A stretch of 64,000 bases of DNA from GCA-2737725 sp965229355 (GCA_965229355.1 OZ245869.1:1922001-1986000), one strand, 5' to 3'. Numbered from the stretch's first letter, positions 26,463-35,406 are shown. Numbers and translations are program-made. Notes: generated by a model not told the origin, from the sequence alone.

Positions 26463-28793
26463 CTACTTCTGCACAATCCGTGGCGGCGCGAATGCCGTCA
26501 CGGGTGGCAGCGGGCCTTCAAACTTTTCCATCTGCACGAGACACGTTTGCGCGGCCGAACCTTGCGCCAGTTTTGACGTGCCCGCATCGCGCGTCAGCAC
26601 GTTTGGGTTTCCGTGCACGCATGTCGTGATGTTGTTCTCGCTGCTAGCGGTGGTGGGTGAATACCAGGCCCCTGTAGCCAACTGCACAACACCCGGCATC
26701 ACTTCGTCGGTTATTACAGCGCCCGCCAAGCACGCGCCACGATCATTGAACACGCGCAACACATCGCCGTCGTGAATGCCGCGCGCTGCGGCATCAATGG
26801 GGTTGATCCACACCGGTTCGCGCTCTTGCACTTTGCTGGCGCGGCTATGGCTACCGTTGTCGTATTGGCTGTGAAGGCGCGTGCGCGGTTGGTTTGAAAT
26901 CATGTGCAGCGGGTAGGTGTGGGCTTTGGCCGCGCCTAACCACTCCGCCGGTTCAAACCACACCGCATGGCCGGGGCAGTCATCGTATTTGAAACTGGCA
27001 ATCGTTTCTGAATAAAGCTCGATTTTGCCCGACGGTGTGCGCAGCTTGTAAGTCTCGGGCGCAGCGCGGAAGCGTGCTAAGAAAATCTGCCCCACTGTGC
27101 GATCTGGGAATTCAGCAGAGCCTGTATTCCAGAATGTCTCAAAATCCGGTAGCGGGGCACCTGCAGCCTCCGCACGCTCACGCCATTGGCTGTACATGTG
27201 TTTCAGCCACTCTTCTGTTGTGCGGCCCTCAGTAAAGGCGTCACGCACACTCATACGATCTGCCAACGCACAGAAAATATCGTGGTCGTTGCGTGCTTGG
27301 CCCACGGGCGCAATCACCTGATGCATCGCGAGCGCATACGAATCTAAGTTCGTGCCCGCGATGTCGCTGCGTTCCAGCGGCGTGGTCGCAGGCAACACAA
27401 TATCGGCATGCTTCGCCAGCGGGTTCCACCATGGCTCATGCACAATTACTGTCTCAGGGCGTTGCCATACGCGCGTCAAACGCCCCAAGTCTTGATGGTG
27501 ATGGAACGGATTGCCGCCGCACCAATACACCAGCCGCGCATCTGGGTATTTCAACCGCTGGCCGTTGTAATCGAACACTGCGCCGGGGTGTTCCAACATA
27601 TCGGCAATGCGCGCGACGGGAATGAAGGCTTTGATCTTATTCTCGCCCATGGGGAATGTGGGCGGGGCAATGCGTGAGCCGCCAGCGCCCATGCCGTTAA
27701 TCGCGCCATACCCAAAGCCAATGCCACCACCCGGCAAACCGTATTGCCCCAACACTGCGGCGAGCGTGATCGCCGCCCAATAGGTTTGCTCGCCATGATC
27801 AGCGCGTTGCAACGACCACGAGATTGTAATCAACGTGCGGTGTTTCGCCATACGGCGTGCGAGTGCGCGAATAGTATCGGCATTTACGCCCGATAATGCC
27901 GCTGCCCACTCTGGCGTTTTAGGCGTATGACCGCTTTCACCCATAATGTACGGGCGCACTTTGTCCCAGCCGACACAATGCGTATTCAGAAAACTTTCGT
28001 TGTGCAGGTTCTCGGTAATCAGCGTATGCGCCAGTGCAAACATCACGGCGACATCGCTACCGGGACGCGGCGTAATCCAGTCTGGTTTCAGAAAATCCGC
28101 CGTGTCATCGCGCACCGCACTGACAGAGACAAACTGCACGCCACGATCACGGCACTTTAGCTGCCCTTCGCGCGCGACGTGACGGCCCATGCCGCCACCT
28201 TCCACTTGTGCGTTCTTCAGCGACAAGCCACCAAAGGCGACAACCAACTCAGAATGTTCAGCGATGATGTCCCATGTGAGTGTCCACGCCCAGAACGAGC
28301 GCAAACTGCCTAACACGTGATTGACCAACACTTCACCGGCCGCGATGGAATAGCTGTTCACCGAATAGGCAAAGCCGCCAATCGTATTCATGAAGCGCTT
28401 CAGTTGACTTTGCGCATGATGAAAGCGCCCGGCGCTGGCCCAACCGTATGAGCCCGCGAAGATCGAGGCATTGCCGTGGGCCTCGCGCACGCGCTTTAAT
28501 TCGCTTGCGACCATGTCCAGCGCTTCATCCCACGGCACTGCGATGAAGGGCTCTGCGCCGCGCGCATTTTGATTCAAGCGCGGTCCATGCTTCAACCAAC
28601 CCTCGCGCACCATCGGCTGCGTAATGCGCAAAGGGTCTGTAAGCGCGCCCGGAATCGAATCCCCAATCGGTGAGGGATCAGGGTCAGCCGCGAATGGATG
28701 CATCTTCACCACGCGCCCGTTCTGCACTTCGGCGCTGTAAGCACCCCAGTGTGTGACGGTTGGAATGCGCTTAATGTCGAATGCCTCGGCCAT
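26463..28793 (-). CDS. DMSO-reductase family molybdoenzyme (BisC/TorA-like), copy 2
   Basis: This is a 776-residue molybdopterin-guanine-dinucleotide enzyme. IPTVTHWGAY at the N-terminus and GSYGWASAGRFHHAQ are typical of the TMAO/biotin sulfoxide/DMSO reductase clade; the Ser after GWA aligns with the Mo ligand. No N-terminal CxxCxxxC cluster motif is present, consistent with that clade, and no Tat signal is seen, so the enzyme should be cytoplasmic like BisC. GNPFHHHQD and SNQPRTRLHSQYDNGSHSR are further cofactor contacts. The start at 28793 lies 4 bases after the stop of the paralogue; the frame extends upstream but only into that gene. It likely reduces an S- or N-oxide such as methionine or biotin sulfoxide. 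Confidence 0.87.
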   Translation of the reverse strand: MAEAFDIKRIPTVTHWGAYSAEVQNGRVVKMHPFAADPDPSPIGDSIPGALTDPLRITQPMVREGWLKHGPRLNQNARGAEPFIAVPWDEALDMVASELKRVREAHGNASIFAGSYGWASAGRFHHAQSQLKRFMNTIGGFAYSVNSYSIAAGEVLVNHVLGSLRSFWAWTLTWDIIAEHSELVVAFGGLSLKNAQVEGGGMGRHVAREGQLKCRDRGVQFVSVSAVRDDTADFLKPDWITPRPGSDVAVMFALAHTLITENLHNESFLNTHCVGWDKVRPYIMGESGHTPKTPEWAAALSGVNADTIRALARRMAKHRTLITISWSLQRADHGEQTYWAAITLAAVLGQYGLPGGGIGFGYGAINGMGAGGSRIAPPTFPMGENKIKAFIPVARIADMLEHPGAVFDYNGQRLKYPDARLVYWCGGNPFHHHQDLGRLTRVWQRPETVIVHEPWWNPLAKHADIVLPATTPLERSDIAGTNLDSYALAMHQVIAPVGQARNDHDIFCALADRMSVRDAFTEGRTTEEWLKHMYSQWRERAEAAGAPLPDFETFWNTGSAEFPDRTVGQIFLARFRAAPETYKLRTPSGKIELYSETIASFKYDDCPGHAVWFEPAEWLGAAKAHTYPLHMISNQPRTRLHSQYDNGSHSRASKVQEREPVWINPIDAAARGIHDGDVLRVFNDRGACLAGAVITDEVMPGVVQLATGAWYSPTTASSENNITTCVHGNPNVLTRDAGTSKLAQGSAAQTCLVQMEKFEGPLPPVTAFAPPRIVQK

Positions 28794-28797
28794 AATT

Positions 28798-31140
28798 CTA
28801 CTCAGCTGCTTGAGCGGGACGTGCAGTTGTTGGCGGCGCATCAAAAACTTTGATCGGTGGCAACGCGCCCACAAACTTTTCGATCTCAACCAACGTACTC
28901 AACGCGCTTGAGCCTTGCGCTAACTTCGATGTGCCGTGATCGGGCGTTACCATGTTGGGGTTGCCGTGCACATCCAATGTGCCAACGACACCTGGTTCTA
29001 ACGGGTCGTACCACGCACCCGTGGCAATCTGCACAACGTTGGGCCGCAAATTGTCGGTGACAATGACGCCTGCCAAAAACGCACCGCGATCGTTGAACAC
29101 ACGCACCACATCGCCATCTGCAATGCCACGCGCTTTGGCATCATCGGGGTGCATGCGCAAGGGTTCGCGGCCCTGAATTTTGCTGCCGGTGCTGGTTTTC
29201 CCGTTGTCATATTGTGAATGCAGGCGCGTAGTCGGCTGATTGGTAATCAGGTGCAGCGGGAATTGTTTTGTCAGGTCACTGCCCAACCATTCTTTCGGTT
29301 CCATCCACGTCGGAAGCCCTGGGCAATCATCGTAGTTAAAGCCCGCGATGGTGGCCGAGAACAATTCAACTTTGCCTGTCGGCGTGTTCAGTGGATTTTT
29401 CTCAGGGTCCGCGCGGAACGATGCAAACAGTGGCTCAGGGCGCGGCGGCATCGGCAGAGTCACAACGCCATCAGCCCAGAACGTTTCAAAGTCCGGCATA
29501 GCAAAATCATGTTTCGCCGCTTGGTCTTTAATGCCGCTGTAAATCAACTGCACCCACTGCATCACATCGCGGCCTTCGGTGAATTGATCTTTGAAGCCTA
29601 ACTTTTCTGAAAGCGCGCTGAAAATTTCATAGTCCGTGCGCGACTGGCCCACAGGTTCAACGGCCTTTTTGTTGGCCATAAAATGCCCTTCACCAAAGGC
29701 AATGTCGTCGCGCTCCAACGGTGTTGTTGTCGGCAATACAATATCAGCGTGGCGTGCGGTCGACGTCCAAAACGGCTCATTCACAATGATCGTTTCAGGT
29801 TCCTGCCATGCGCGTATCAATTTGTTGATGTCTTGATGGTGATGGAACGGATTGCCGCCCACCCAATACACCGTGCGTAAATCGGGGTAGGTGCGTTTTT
29901 TGCCGTCGTAATCCACTGTGGCGCCTGGGTTCAGCAACGCGTCTGAAATGCGTGCGACAGGAATAAAATCTTTCACCGGGTTCACGCCGGGCCCGTAACC
30001 GGGTGCACGAATGCGCATGAAGTCGATGCCATACGCATGCACCGAGCCGTAACCAAAGCCCATGCCGCCGCCAAGTTTGCCCAATGATCCACTTAAGGCT
30101 GACAGTACAACAGCAAGCCACGGCGCTTGTTCGCCATGGTCACCGCGCTGTACCGCCCAGATCATCGAGATGACAGTACGATTTTTTGCAATCTTGCGCG
30201 CTAGGTCGACAATCTCTTGCGCCGAACATCCGCAAATCTGTGCGGCCCATGTGGGCGTTTTGGGCGCATTGTCGGTTTTGCCAACGATGTAATCGCGTAA
30301 AAGCTCAAACCCAACGCAGCAGCGCGTGGCAAAATCTGCGTCGTATATATTTTCCGTGATCAGCGTATGCGCTACACCCAGCATGAACGCTGCATCGGTG
30401 TTGGGGCGGATGGAAATCCATTGCGCTTCAACGCCCGCCGCAATGTCATCACGCAATGGCCCGATATTCACAAACTCAACACCGGCTTTGCGGCACGCAA
30501 TCATGTCGGCCACGGCTGTGTGCTGTAAAAGCCCACCAGGGTTCACTTGTGTGTTCTTCACTGGCACGCCGCCAAATGCGACGAACAGTTGCGTGTGCTT
30601 GGCAATATCGCCCCACGTCGGCACATCGCGGCGCATACGCAACGTGTCGCCAATAATGTGCGGCAGTATCACCTGCATCGCGCCATAGCTGTAGGAATCG
30701 CGGTGATCGGTGAAGCCGCCGAACATGCCAAGGAAGCGTTGCAGGTGTCCTTGCGCATAATGAAATCGCCCCGCGCTCGACCAGCCATATGATCCGCCGA
30801 AGATCGATGCGTTGCCGTGCTTTGCTTTAGTGTCTGAAAGCGCTTTAGCCACCAGTGTTAACGCTTCGTCCCAACTGACAGGAACGAACGGCTCAGCACC
30901 TCGCTTATTATGTCCTTTGCGTGGGCCGTGCGCCAAATACCCTGCGCGCACCATCGGCTGCATCACACGGGCTGGGCTCTCGGTCGCATCAAGAATCGAC
31001 TGACCAATCGCAGAAGGGGCCGCATCGCGGGCATCAGGCTCTATTGCAACCACGCGCCCATTGCGCACATGAGCGTGATATCGGCCCCAATGCAGAACCG
31101 TGGGTATAATTTTGTCGTCTGCGGATGCGCGTGTGTTCAT
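28798..31140 (-). CDS. DMSO-reductase family molybdoenzyme (BisC/TorA-like), copy 1
   Basis: This 780-residue protein is the first gene of the pair and has the length of biotin sulfoxide reductase. IPTVLHWGRYHAHVRNG opens the protein, and FGGSYGWSSAGRFHYAQ contains the predicted serine ligand to molybdenum. GNPFHHHQD and TNQPTTRLHSQYDNG bind the cofactor. There is no Fe-S motif and no signal peptide, which points to a cytoplasmic one-subunit reductase. It matches copy 2 along its whole length. ATG start at 31140. The opposite-strand glutathione peroxidase starts 180 bases away, so repair of oxidised thioethers beside peroxide removal is a plausible theme, as inference. Confidence 0.87.
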   Translation of the reverse strand: MNTRASADDKIIPTVLHWGRYHAHVRNGRVVAIEPDARDAAPSAIGQSILDATESPARVMQPMVRAGYLAHGPRKGHNKRGAEPFVPVSWDEALTLVAKALSDTKAKHGNASIFGGSYGWSSAGRFHYAQGHLQRFLGMFGGFTDHRDSYSYGAMQVILPHIIGDTLRMRRDVPTWGDIAKHTQLFVAFGGVPVKNTQVNPGGLLQHTAVADMIACRKAGVEFVNIGPLRDDIAAGVEAQWISIRPNTDAAFMLGVAHTLITENIYDADFATRCCVGFELLRDYIVGKTDNAPKTPTWAAQICGCSAQEIVDLARKIAKNRTVISMIWAVQRGDHGEQAPWLAVVLSALSGSLGKLGGGMGFGYGSVHAYGIDFMRIRAPGYGPGVNPVKDFIPVARISDALLNPGATVDYDGKKRTYPDLRTVYWVGGNPFHHHQDINKLIRAWQEPETIIVNEPFWTSTARHADIVLPTTTPLERDDIAFGEGHFMANKKAVEPVGQSRTDYEIFSALSEKLGFKDQFTEGRDVMQWVQLIYSGIKDQAAKHDFAMPDFETFWADGVVTLPMPPRPEPLFASFRADPEKNPLNTPTGKVELFSATIAGFNYDDCPGLPTWMEPKEWLGSDLTKQFPLHLITNQPTTRLHSQYDNGKTSTGSKIQGREPLRMHPDDAKARGIADGDVVRVFNDRGAFLAGVIVTDNLRPNVVQIATGAWYDPLEPGVVGTLDVHGNPNMVTPDHGTSKLAQGSSALSTLVEIEKFVGALPPIKVFDAPPTTARPAQAAE

Positions 31141-31278
31141 AACCTATAATTTAGGCGCTTCTATAACCTCTGGTGTAGTCTGAATTCTGCCGCGTTCGAG
31201 GTATTAACGCGCGCCAAACTGCGGTTTGCGCAATCTTTTGGGCAGATAAAGGCTTGTCTGCAATTATGCCGCGCACGA

Positions 31279-31284
31279 TATAAT
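31279..31284 (+). promoter_or_regulatory. Possible -10 element for the glutathione peroxidase gene
   Basis: A perfect TATAAT lies 36 bases before the ATG at 31320. The -35 is weak: TTGTCT is present but 19 bases away. The call rests on the -10 and the position only. Confidence 0.35.
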
Positions 31285-31319
31285 CGCATCATACATCCAA
31301 ACACGACCGGAGCACGCTC

Positions 31320-31802
31320 ATGACAGGCTTTCTTGATTTTTCCGCCAACTCTTTGCGTGGGCAGCCTGTGGCGATGAAAGAGTATGCGGGCAAAGTTGTG
31401 TTGGTGGTGAACACCGCCAGTAAGTGCGGCCTGACACCGCAATACGAAGGCTTGGAAACACTGTACAAGAAATACAAAGACAAAGGCCTCGTTATCCTTG
31501 GCTTTCCTTGCAATCAATTTGGCCAGCAAGAGCCAGGCGGTGTTGCGGAAATTGAAGAAACCTGCCTGATCAATTACGGCGTTTCGTTTCCGATGTTCGA
31601 GAAGATCAATGTGAATGGGCCTGCAGCACATCCGATTTTTGATTTTCTCACGCGCACGCTGACAGGCTGGTTTGGACGCCGTGTGAAATGGAACTTCACG
31701 AAATTTTTGATTGGCCGTGACGGTAAGCCGCTGAAGCGGTTTGCGCCGTCAACAAAGCCCAAGAAATTAGAAGCACAGATTGAAGCCGCGCTCAGTGGTT
31801 GA
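31320..31802 (+). CDS. Glutathione peroxidase family protein
   Basis: This 160-residue thiol peroxidase matches the family's usual length. VVNTASKCGLTPQY contains the catalytic Cys, GFPCNQFGQQEPG the Gln-containing block with the second Cys, and KWNFTKFLIGRDG the Trp-Asn pair of the tetrad. It should reduce hydrogen peroxide and lipid peroxides, in bacteria often with thioredoxin as donor. It has GGAG 10 bases before the ATG and stands as a single gene. Confidence 0.92.
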   Translation: MTGFLDFSANSLRGQPVAMKEYAGKVVLVVNTASKCGLTPQYEGLETLYKKYKDKGLVILGFPCNQFGQQEPGGVAEIEETCLINYGVSFPMFEKINVNGPAAHPIFDFLTRTLTGWFGRRVKWNFTKFLIGRDGKPLKRFAPSTKPKKLEAQIEAALSG

Positions 31803-32027
31803 GAAGTAATTCAATGCAACGTTTCTAGAAATGAAGCGTTATGCGCATCCATAAACCCTAGGTCGTTTCTTCGTGCGCAACTGGATGTACTGCGTGAATA
31901 GCTACAATCATTGCAGCTATACTCACCTATGGAATTCCATATCTTTCAGGCTACTGTCTGAGACACTACGCTGATTCGAGAATTACATGTCAGTCGTTGT
32001 CCCTCTAACTCACGTTGCTTCACACGC

Positions 32028-32258
32028 ATGCCAAAACTTAAAAGCGGCAAAGTCGGCGAGCCGCTTTCACTCCGTGAGAAGCAAGTTCTCGCGCTGTTAG
32101 TCAAAGGGTTGCGCCGCGAACAAATCGCGACGAACCTGCGCATCAAAGCTGTCACCGTCGATCTGCACAACAAGAACACGCGCAAAAAGTTGGGTGCCAA
32201 GACGATTGTCGAAGCCGTCGCCATTGCTTTACGTAAAGGTTACTTGCCGGCGGATTAG
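32028..32258 (+). CDS. Stand-alone LuxR/GerE-type helix-turn-helix protein
   Basis: This is a 76-residue protein made up almost only of a GerE-type DNA-binding domain: LSLREKQVLALLVKGLRREQIA, then a recognition helix around KAVTVDLHNKNTRKKLGA. No receiver or ligand-binding domain is attached. The frame upstream of the ATG reaches a stop at 31959 with no other ATG, GTG or TTG start, so it is not a truncated call. There is no clear ribosome binding site. It could be a free-standing regulator or a remnant of a larger LuxR protein. It lies between the peroxidase and the tRNA-Ala region. Confidence 0.6.
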   Translation: MPKLKSGKVGEPLSLREKQVLALLVKGLRREQIATNLRIKAVTVDLHNKNTRKKLGAKTIVEAVAIALRKGYLPAD

Positions 32259-32356
32259 TGCGGCACGTTGTGGCTACATCAGCAGCACAACTCTGATTTC
32301 AGAAATTTTGAATCCAAATCTACGTGTCATTCACGCGCATCACGTTCTGCGCGTTT

Positions 32357-32419
32357 GATGATGGTGGAACTGGCCCGCGCACGAAGTGCGCAAACAAAAA
32401 AAGCACGACGTGCGCAAAC
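32357..32419. repeat. Copy of the tRNA-Ala 3' end followed by a 24-base tandem repeat
   Basis: ATGATGGTGGAACTGG at 32358-32373 matches the 3' end of the tRNA-Ala gene and its flank (32489-32504) at 15 of 16 positions. It is followed by two near-identical units, GCACGAAGTGCGCAAAC from 32379 and GCACGACGTGCGCAAAC from 32403, 24 bases apart. The first unit also forms the hairpin GCGCAC-GAA-GTGCGC. No rest of a tRNA is recognisable. Confidence 0.55.
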
Positions 32420-32451
32420 TAAAGAATCCGTCCGGCATTGCAGCTAAACAA

Positions 32452-32479
32452 AAAGCCCAGTGCGTGAGCACCGGGCTTT
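32452..32479 (-). terminator. Intrinsic terminator of the tRNA-Ala transcript
   Basis: On the minus strand AAAGCCC and GTGC pair with GCAC and GGGCTTT around a TCAC loop, with one G-T wobble, and a T-rich stretch (TTTTTGTTT) follows. It lies 13 bases past the 3' end of the tRNA. Confidence 0.85.
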
Positions 32480-32492
32480 GTTTGTTGAATGA

Positions 32493-32568
32493 TGGTGGAG
32501 CTGGACGGAATCGAACCGACGACCTCTACAATGCCATCGTAGCGCTCTCCCAACTGAGCTACAGCCCC
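32493..32568 (-). tRNA. tRNA-Ala (anticodon GGC)
   Basis: The minus strand reads GGGGCTGTAGCTCAGTTGGG at the 5' end, with the acceptor stem and D-arm, then an anticodon arm CTACG-ATGGCAT-TGTAG, giving GGC for alanine codon GCC. The T-arm is GTCGG-TTCGATT-CCGTC, and the acceptor strand ends with an encoded CCA. The length is 76 bases and all four arms pair well. It has a -10-like TATAAT upstream and a terminator downstream. Confidence 0.95.
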
Positions 32569-32577
32569 GATACCATC

Positions 32578-32583
32578 ATTATA
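32578..32583 (-). promoter_or_regulatory. -10 element upstream of tRNA-Ala
   Basis: On the minus strand a perfect TATAAT ends 9 bases before the tRNA 5' end, the right place for a -10 box. No good -35 hexamer is seen 16 to 18 bases upstream. Confidence 0.5.
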
Positions 32584-32736
32584 TCCGCTACATTTGGCTT
32601 ATAGCGTCTTGCCGGAATATCGCGTGCGGCAAGTCACGAATTTTTCTCGAAAACTTTTATCTCGAAGCGGCGGCAACATAAGTAGTTGGCGCTATCTGTT
32701 CAAGGCTTAACTGGTCCAGACTTTAGCGCTTAAAGA

Positions 32737-33066
32737 TCAGGTCTCGTCTTTTTCAACAACGACTTCGACGTCTTCGTTTTCGTCGCCAAGATCCGAGGTA
32801 TCCTCAATCACATCCTCGCCCTCGTCGTCGTCAACAACGTCGACATCCGCGTCATCCGTATCCAACTCTTTATCCGCAGCCGCAGCAGCCGCCAGCGCTT
32901 TTTGCTTTTCAGCACGCTCTTCCGCCGGACGGCGGGTGCGGAACACTTGCGGGCGCGCATTCTTCGTGCCGCACTTCGGGCAAACACCCGGTTGCTTGTT
33001 CAGATCGTAAAAGCGTGCCCCGCAGCTTTCGCAGGTCAGCTTCATGCCTAAGTCAACTTTACCCAC
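32737..33066 (-). CDS. FYDLN-acid (TIGR02300) family zinc-ribbon protein
   Basis: This 109-residue protein has the LTCESCGARFYDLNKQPGVC start that names the family, with the second CPKCG completing a four-Cys zinc ribbon. An Ala-rich link and a very acidic Asp/Glu tail follow. The family is almost confined to Alphaproteobacteria and has no established function. The start is a GTG with GGAGG seven bases upstream. It is divergent from aroA, the usual arrangement in this class of bacteria. Confidence 0.92.
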   Translation of the reverse strand: MGKVDLGMKLTCESCGARFYDLNKQPGVCPKCGTKNARPQVFRTRRPAEERAEKQKALAAAAAADKELDTDDADVDVVDDDEGEDVIEDTSDLGDENEDVEVVVEKDET

Positions 33067-33371
33067 TTCAATCCTCCGACGCCCATGGCCATAAAAGCAG
33101 CTCAGGGCGGAATGACGTAAAGAGTACGCGCCATATTTTAAGTGAAATTATGACAGGCACGCCAAGAGAGCGAGGCATTTGCCATTTCGGGGCGTCCAAG
33201 TCAAAGCCTAAAAGTTAGCGATTTTCCAAGGCCTTAAATAAGGGATTTTGACGTGAAATCCCTGGAATCGTCTTGGGGGGCCTTGGGCGGGTGTGCTATC
33301 AGGCCGCTGAAGGGCCGATTCCCTTGATTTTCCAGCTCTTAGCTTCAAACGACAGCCTGAAAAGCGAGCTT
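33067..33371. other. Divergent intergenic region (305 bp) before aroA, with a hairpin
   Basis: The region lies between the leftward FYDLN gene and aroA. AGGGATTT at 33241-33248 and AAATCCCT at 33256-33263 form a perfect 8-base inverted repeat around TGACGTG. TTGACG at 33248-33253 lies in its centre and could be a -35 box, but no good -10 follows. I see nothing else; the aroA frame is open upstream to 33273 but without AroA-like sequence. Confidence 0.4.
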
Positions 33372-34739
33372 ATGTCTCACGCCGGATCTCCCAAACCGCT
33401 CATGGCCGCCAAGGCCGCTGCCTTAAAGGGCAAAGCCAAAGTGCCGGGCGATAAGTCCATTTCGCACCGCTCACTTATTATGGGGGCGTTGTCGGTGGGG
33501 GAAACCAGCATCAGTGGTTTGCTGGAAGGCGACGACGTGCTGCGCACCGCTGCCGTCATGGGCGCTTTGGGCGCACAAGTGGAACGCCGCGATAACGGGG
33601 GCCATGCCACATGGCACGTGTGGGGCCGCGGTGTTGGTGGCTTAACCGAACCGGCTGATGTGTTGGACATGGGGAACTCAGGCACCGGCGCACGATTGAT
33701 TGCGGGCTTGCTATCCGCTTACCCATTTTTCTCAGTCATGACGGGCGATGCCTCTTTGCGCAGCCGCCCCATGGACCGTGTGATTAAACCGCTCAGCCAA
33801 AGTGGCGCGACCTTCTCATCGCGTGCTGGCGGTAAGCTGCCGATGTCGATCCGCGGGGCCACGTTACCGCTCGCCTTGAATTACGATAGCCCGGTCGCGT
33901 CCGCGCAAATTAAGTCCGCCATTTTACTGGCGGGTCTGCATGCGCCAGGTCGTACGACTGTCACTGAGCCTGCGGCCAGCCGCGATCATACCGAGCGTAT
34001 GTTCAAACACTTCGGCGTTGAAGTGGAAGCCGGCTTGGTGAAGGCCGGTTCGCCGCTGTACCGCGCCAGCATCATTGGCCAGCCGGAGTTGTCGGGCCGT
34101 CCGATCATTGTGCCGGGTGATCCGTCGTCGGCGGCATTCCCATTAGTAGCTGCGTTGTTGATCGAAGGCTCGGACATCATCATTGAAAACGTCGGCTTAA
34201 ACCCCTTGCGCACGGGGCTGTTTGATACCTTGCGCGAAATGGGCGCCGCGATTGAAACGTTGAATACGCGCATCGAAGCGGGTGAACCGGTGGCGGATTT
34301 GAAAGTGAAATACGCAACACTCAAAGGCATTCGCGTGCCCGAAGAACGTGCGCCCTCGATGATTGATGAATACCCAATCCTCGCAGTTGCTGCGGCGTGT
34401 GCTGAAGGCGAGACGCGCATGGAAGGTTTGGCTGAGTTGCGCGTCAAAGAAAGCGACCGCTTGGCTGCCATGGTGAATGGCTTAGTTGCGTGCGGTGTTG
34501 ATGCTGTGGCTGAAGGCGACACCATGATCGTGCGCGGCAAAGGCAAGCCGCCCAAAGGTGGGGCGACGATTAATGTGAATCTCGATCACCGCATTGCCAT
34601 GTCGTTTTTGGTGCTGGGTCAGGTCAGCGATCAGCCGATTGGTATTGATGATGCGTCTGCAATTGCGACGAGCTTCCCGGATTTCATTCCGCTGATGACG
34701 AAATTAGGTGCCACCTTCACGCAAGAGAGTGCGGCTTGA
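33372..34739 (+). CDS. aroA: 3-phosphoshikimate 1-carboxyvinyltransferase (EPSP synthase)
   Basis: The 455-residue protein joins phosphoenolpyruvate to shikimate 3-phosphate in the chorismate pathway. KVPGDKSISHRSLIMGAL near the N-terminus, LDMGNSGTGARL in the substrate loop, and LRVKESDRLAAM near residue 357 are diagnostic EPSP synthase motifs. The ATG at 33372 gives the usual length; the frame extends 33 codons upstream without homology. cmk starts inside its stop codon, so the two are coupled. With trpF, trpB and trpA nearby, the block supplies chorismate and tryptophan. Confidence 0.96.
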   Translation: MSHAGSPKPLMAAKAAALKGKAKVPGDKSISHRSLIMGALSVGETSISGLLEGDDVLRTAAVMGALGAQVERRDNGGHATWHVWGRGVGGLTEPADVLDMGNSGTGARLIAGLLSAYPFFSVMTGDASLRSRPMDRVIKPLSQSGATFSSRAGGKLPMSIRGATLPLALNYDSPVASAQIKSAILLAGLHAPGRTTVTEPAASRDHTERMFKHFGVEVEAGLVKAGSPLYRASIIGQPELSGRPIIVPGDPSSAAFPLVAALLIEGSDIIIENVGLNPLRTGLFDTLREMGAAIETLNTRIEAGEPVADLKVKYATLKGIRVPEERAPSMIDEYPILAVAAACAEGETRMEGLAELRVKESDRLAAMVNGLVACGVDAVAEGDTMIVRGKGKPPKGGATINVNLDHRIAMSFLVLGQVSDQPIGIDDASAIATSFPDFIPLMTKLGATFTQESAA

Positions 34740-35380
34740 AATCACTCGTAGTTGCCATTGATGGGTCGGCCGCGTCGGGCAAGGGCACGCTTGCCAAAAG
34801 ATTGGCCAAGCATTTCGATTTTGCGTACCTGGATTCAGGTTCGCTCTACCGCGCCATTGGTGTCGCGGTGTTGCGTAAGGGCGGTGACCCCACCAACGAA
34901 GCGCAAGCCGTTGCAGCAGCTCAAACGCTCGACATCTCCCAGTTCACACCTGAAGATTTGCGCACGGAAGCGGCAGGCGTTGCCGCCAGCCAAGTCGCTG
35001 CGATCCCCAACGTGCGCACGGCGATCCTTCAATTCCAACGTGACTTCGCCGCGACACCCCCGAATGGCAAAAAAGGTGTGGTGATTGATGGGCGGGATAT
35101 TGGGACTGTGGTGTGCCCCGATGCGCCCGCCAAAATCTTCGTTTCAGCCTCGTTAGACGTCCGGGTCGAGCGCCGGATCAAGGAGTTGCGAGGTAAAGGT
35201 GAACTGGTTATAGAGGCCCGCGTGCGTGCCGATCTTGAGGCGCGTGATGCACGGGATAGTGGGCGCAGCGTAGCCCCCATGAAACCGGCCGAGGATGCCT
35301 GGCAGCTTGATACCAGCGCCCTCAACGCCGACGAAGTATTTGATTTATCATGTAAATTCGTCGCTAGCAAAATCGCATAG
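34736..35380 (+). CDS. cmk: Cytidylate kinase
   Basis: The 214-residue kinase phosphorylates CMP and dCMP. AIDGSAASGKGTLAK is the P-loop, YLDSGSLYRAIG the nucleoside site and VIDGRDIGTVV the conserved central motif; SGRSVAPMKPA is the lid region. The start is a TTG whose last two bases overlap the aroA stop (TTGA), which places the first residues MKSLVVAIDG exactly as in the family. The aroA-cmk-rpsA order is widely conserved. Confidence 0.95.
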   Translation: MKSLVVAIDGSAASGKGTLAKRLAKHFDFAYLDSGSLYRAIGVAVLRKGGDPTNEAQAVAAAQTLDISQFTPEDLRTEAAGVAASQVAAIPNVRTAILQFQRDFAATPPNGKKGVVIDGRDIGTVVCPDAPAKIFVSASLDVRVERRIKELRGKGELVIEARVRADLEARDARDSGRSVAPMKPAEDAWQLDTSALNADEVFDLSCKFVASKIA

Positions 35381-35406
35381 ATCGCGGTTGAGCTATTCAT
35401 TTTTGT

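Noticed and set aside
32377..32391. GCGCAC-GAA-GTGCGC hairpin as a terminator
   Set aside because: An A-run follows on the plus strand, and on the minus strand no T-run follows the stem; it is better seen as part of the tandem repeat.
32386..32604. 72-codon open frame over the tRNA
   Set aside because: It overlaps the tRNA-Ala gene and its terminator in antisense, so it is not a real gene.
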